Position numbers and translations under genes: made by a program
The notes under the pieces: model-generated
What the model was told of the DNA's origin: nothing
The model's database searches: none
Seen by the model: the letters and a program-made list of their open reading frames with translations, nothing else
In this document: positions 3,915 to 5,471 of the stretch, one piece after another
Layout: every line of letters starts with the position of its first letter
Numbering within the stretch: position 1 is the stretch's first letter
Assembly (NCBI GenBank): GCA_022563075.1
Contig: JADFOC010000221.1
Span: 1 to 5,471, forward strand
Length of the DNA stretch: 5,471 nt
Origin: Pseudomonadota bacterium
Lineage (GTDB): Bacteria > Pseudomonadota > Gammaproteobacteria > Pseudomonadales > Pseudohongiellaceae
Direction of reading: 5' to 3'

Positions 3915-5471
3915 CTAACCTTTGTCCATTTCTGCTTTAATCAGATCACCGATGGTTCCTGGTGACACGTCGCTTGGATCTTGACTCTTATGATCTTGAA
4001 TCGCCGCTTTCTCATCGTCCATTGCAATAGCCTTCATCGACAGACTTAAAATGCGGTTCTTGCGATCGACACTAACGATTTTAACTTCGATCTCTTCACC
4101 TTCGCTCAGCGCATTTCTAGCATCTTCGACTTTATCGCGCCTAATTTCAGAAGCACGCAATACGCCATCAACACCTTCGAGCAAAGTAATTGTCGCAGAC
4201 TTGGCATCCAGTGTCGTCACTGTTCCTTTGACGATACTACCCTTCTCGAATTTGGCAACATAATCCATAAATGGGTCGTCTGCCAGCTGTTTAACACCCA
4301 GTGAAATACGTTCACGTTCGGGATCGATGGAAAGAATAACAGTTTCGATCTCATCGCCTTTTTTATATTGACGCACCGCTTCTTCACCCGGTTCGTCCCA
4401 GGAAATATCGGATAAATGTACCAAACCATCGATGTTTCCATCGAGCCCAATAAAGATACCAAAGTCGGTAATGGATTTTATGCTGCCAGAAATTCTGTCG
4501 CCTTTCTTGAATTTTTCAGCAAACCCATCCCATGGATTTTGGTAGCACTGCTTGATGCCAAGTGAAATACGGCGGCGTTCTTCGTCAATGTCCAATATCA
4601 TCACATCGATTTCATCACCCAACTGTACAACCTTGGAGGGGTGAATATTCTTATTGGTCCAGTCCATTTCTGAGACATGCACCAAACCTTCCACGCCTTC
4701 TTCCAATTCGGCAAAACAGCCATAATCAGTCAGGTTGGTCACCATAGCTTTAACCTGAATGTTTTCGGGATAACGATTCTTGATAGCCACCCACGGATCT
4801 TCACCGAGTTGCTTCAGGCCGAGTGAAACCCGATTTCGGTCACGGTCATATTTGAGAACCTTGACTTCAATCTCGTCACCGACGTTTACAATTTCACTGG
4901 GATGTTTAATACGCTTCCATGACATATCGGTGATGTGCAATAAGCCATCTATGCCACCGAGGTCTACAAATGCTCCATAATCGGTTAAATTCTTGACGAT
5001 TCCCTTAACCGACATACCTTCTTGAAGTTTCTCCAGCAGCGCATCCCGCTCTTCCGTGCTAACGGATTCCAGCACCGCTCGCCTAGACACAACGACGTTA
5101 TTGCGCTTGCGGTCTAATTTTATCAACCGAAATTCAAGCTGCTGGCCTTCCAGATGCAAGGTATCGCGTACCGGTCGCACGTCCACCAACGAGCCAGGCA
5201 GAAAAGCGCGTATATTGTTCAAATCCACCGTGAATCCGCCTTTCACCTTGCCATTGATGACGCCGGTGACGATGTCGTTCTTCTCATATGCGGCTTCCAA
5301 CTCCATCCAGGATTCAGCTCGCTTAGCTTTCTCTCTGGATAAGCGAGTTTCGCCGAAACCATCCTCGACGGTCTCCAATGCGACTTTCACTTCATCGCCT
5401 ACTTCGAGGGAAAAGTTACCCTGTTCGTCGAGGAACTGTATACGGGGGATGATGCCTTCAGACTTGAGGCC
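3915..5471 (-). CDS. rpsA: Ribosomal protein S1, N-terminus beyond window edge
   Basis: S1 is the large RNA-binding protein of the small ribosomal subunit that captures mRNA and unfolds structured leaders for initiation. The frame is open from the window edge to TAG, giving 518 visible residues; the first ([13 protein letters not shown]) aligns with Gly41 of the 557-residue E. coli protein, so about 40 residues are missing. The remainder of S1 domain 1 and domains 2-6 follow at about visible residues 1-47, 66-132, 154-221, 239-308, 326-395 and 414-480. Domains 3-5 have the repeated TDYG/TDFG and DGL/EGLVH signatures, for example [23 protein letters not shown]. Domains 1-2 mainly anchor to the ribosome and 3-6 bind RNA. 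The tail after domain 6 ([12 protein letters not shown] to [13 protein letters not shown]) differs from E. coli. A GTG at 5390 is internal, not the start, because strong similarity continues upstream of it. ihfB follows after 132 bases. Confidence 0.98.
   Translation of the reverse strand, partial: GLKSEGIIPRIQFLDEQGNFSLEVGDEVKVALETVEDGFGETRLSREKAKRAESWMELEAAYEKNDIVTGVINGKVKGGFTVDLNNIRAFLPGSLVDVRPVRDTLHLEGQQLEFRLIKLDRKRNNVVVSRRAVLESVSTEERDALLEKLQEGMSVKGIVKNLTDYGAFVDLGGIDGLLHITDMSWKRIKHPSEIVNVGDEIEVKVLKYDRDRNRVSLGLKQLGEDPWVAIKNRYPENIQVKAMVTNLTDYGCFAELEEGVEGLVHVSEMDWTNKNIHPSKVVQLGDEIDVMILDIDEERRRISLGIKQCYQNPWDGFAEKFKKGDRISGSIKSITDFGIFIGLDGNIDGLVHLSDISWDEPGEEAVRQYKKGDEIETVILSIDPERERISLGVKQLADDPFMDYVAKFEKGSIVKGTVTTLDAKSATITLLEGVDGVLRASEIRRDKVEDARNALSEGEEIEVKIVSVDRKNRILSLSMKAIAMDDEKAAIQDHKSQDPSDVSPGTIGDLIKAEMDKG

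Noticed and set aside
3915..5390. rpsA starting at the GTG at 5390.
   Set aside because: The same frame continues to the window edge with residues matching S1 domain 1 from Gly41 of the E. coli protein, so the GTG is an internal Val codon.

Overview
The window is a chromosomal segment of a gammaproteobacterium. All seven genes lie on the minus strand, so transcription runs from high to low coordinates. The order is rpsA (5' end cut by the window edge), ihfB, lapA, lapB, pyrF, a small secreted helix-hairpin-helix (ComEA-type) protein, and the first 208 codons of a polyprenyl-phosphate sugar-1-phosphate transferase of the WecA/WbpL type. RpsA and IhfB resemble the Escherichia coli proteins closely over their whole visible length. 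The rpsA-ihfB-lapA-lapB-pyrF order is a familiar gammaproteobacterial arrangement. A ComEA-like gene next to a WbpL-type transferase recalls the edge of the O-antigen locus in Pseudomonas and relatives. From memory of those families I would guess a Pseudomonas- or Cellvibrio-like lineage, but the sequence alone does not fix the genus.

Layout, in transcription order. At 5471-3915, rpsA supplies ribosomal protein S1. A 132-base gap follows, with a hairpin just after the rpsA stop, a candidate extended -10 promoter and a cluster of GTAC-containing repeats. At 3782-3480, ihfB encodes the beta subunit of integration host factor. The 3366-3479 gap holds a convincing Rho-independent terminator, enclosed by an 11-base perfect inverted repeat whose third, 9-base copy covers the lapA ribosome binding site. 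At 3359-3048 and 3045-1855, lapA and lapB are nearly fused (2 bases apart), and pyrF (1821-1120) follows 33 bases later from a TTG start with a strong Shine-Dalgarno sequence. The ComEA-like gene (1052-744) comes 67 bases after pyrF and ends in a 12-base-pair hairpin terminator. A separate promoter with a perfect TATAAT box then drives the transferase gene (624-1, running off the window).

The genes fall into three probable transcription units: rpsA with ihfB (translation and nucleoid architecture); lapA-lapB-pyrF-comEA-like (control of lipopolysaccharide synthesis, pyrimidine synthesis, periplasmic DNA-binding type protein); and the start of a surface-polysaccharide unit. LapA/LapB set the amount of lipid A precursor made by tuning LpxC, whereas the transferase would start O-antigen or another surface glycan on undecaprenyl phosphate, so two levels of cell-surface assembly lie side by side. 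No mobile element, CRISPR array, tRNA or rRNA gene was seen. No stretch over about 135 bases lacks a gene. The gene content is conserved housekeeping; the novelty, if any, is in the intergenic RNA and DNA structures.
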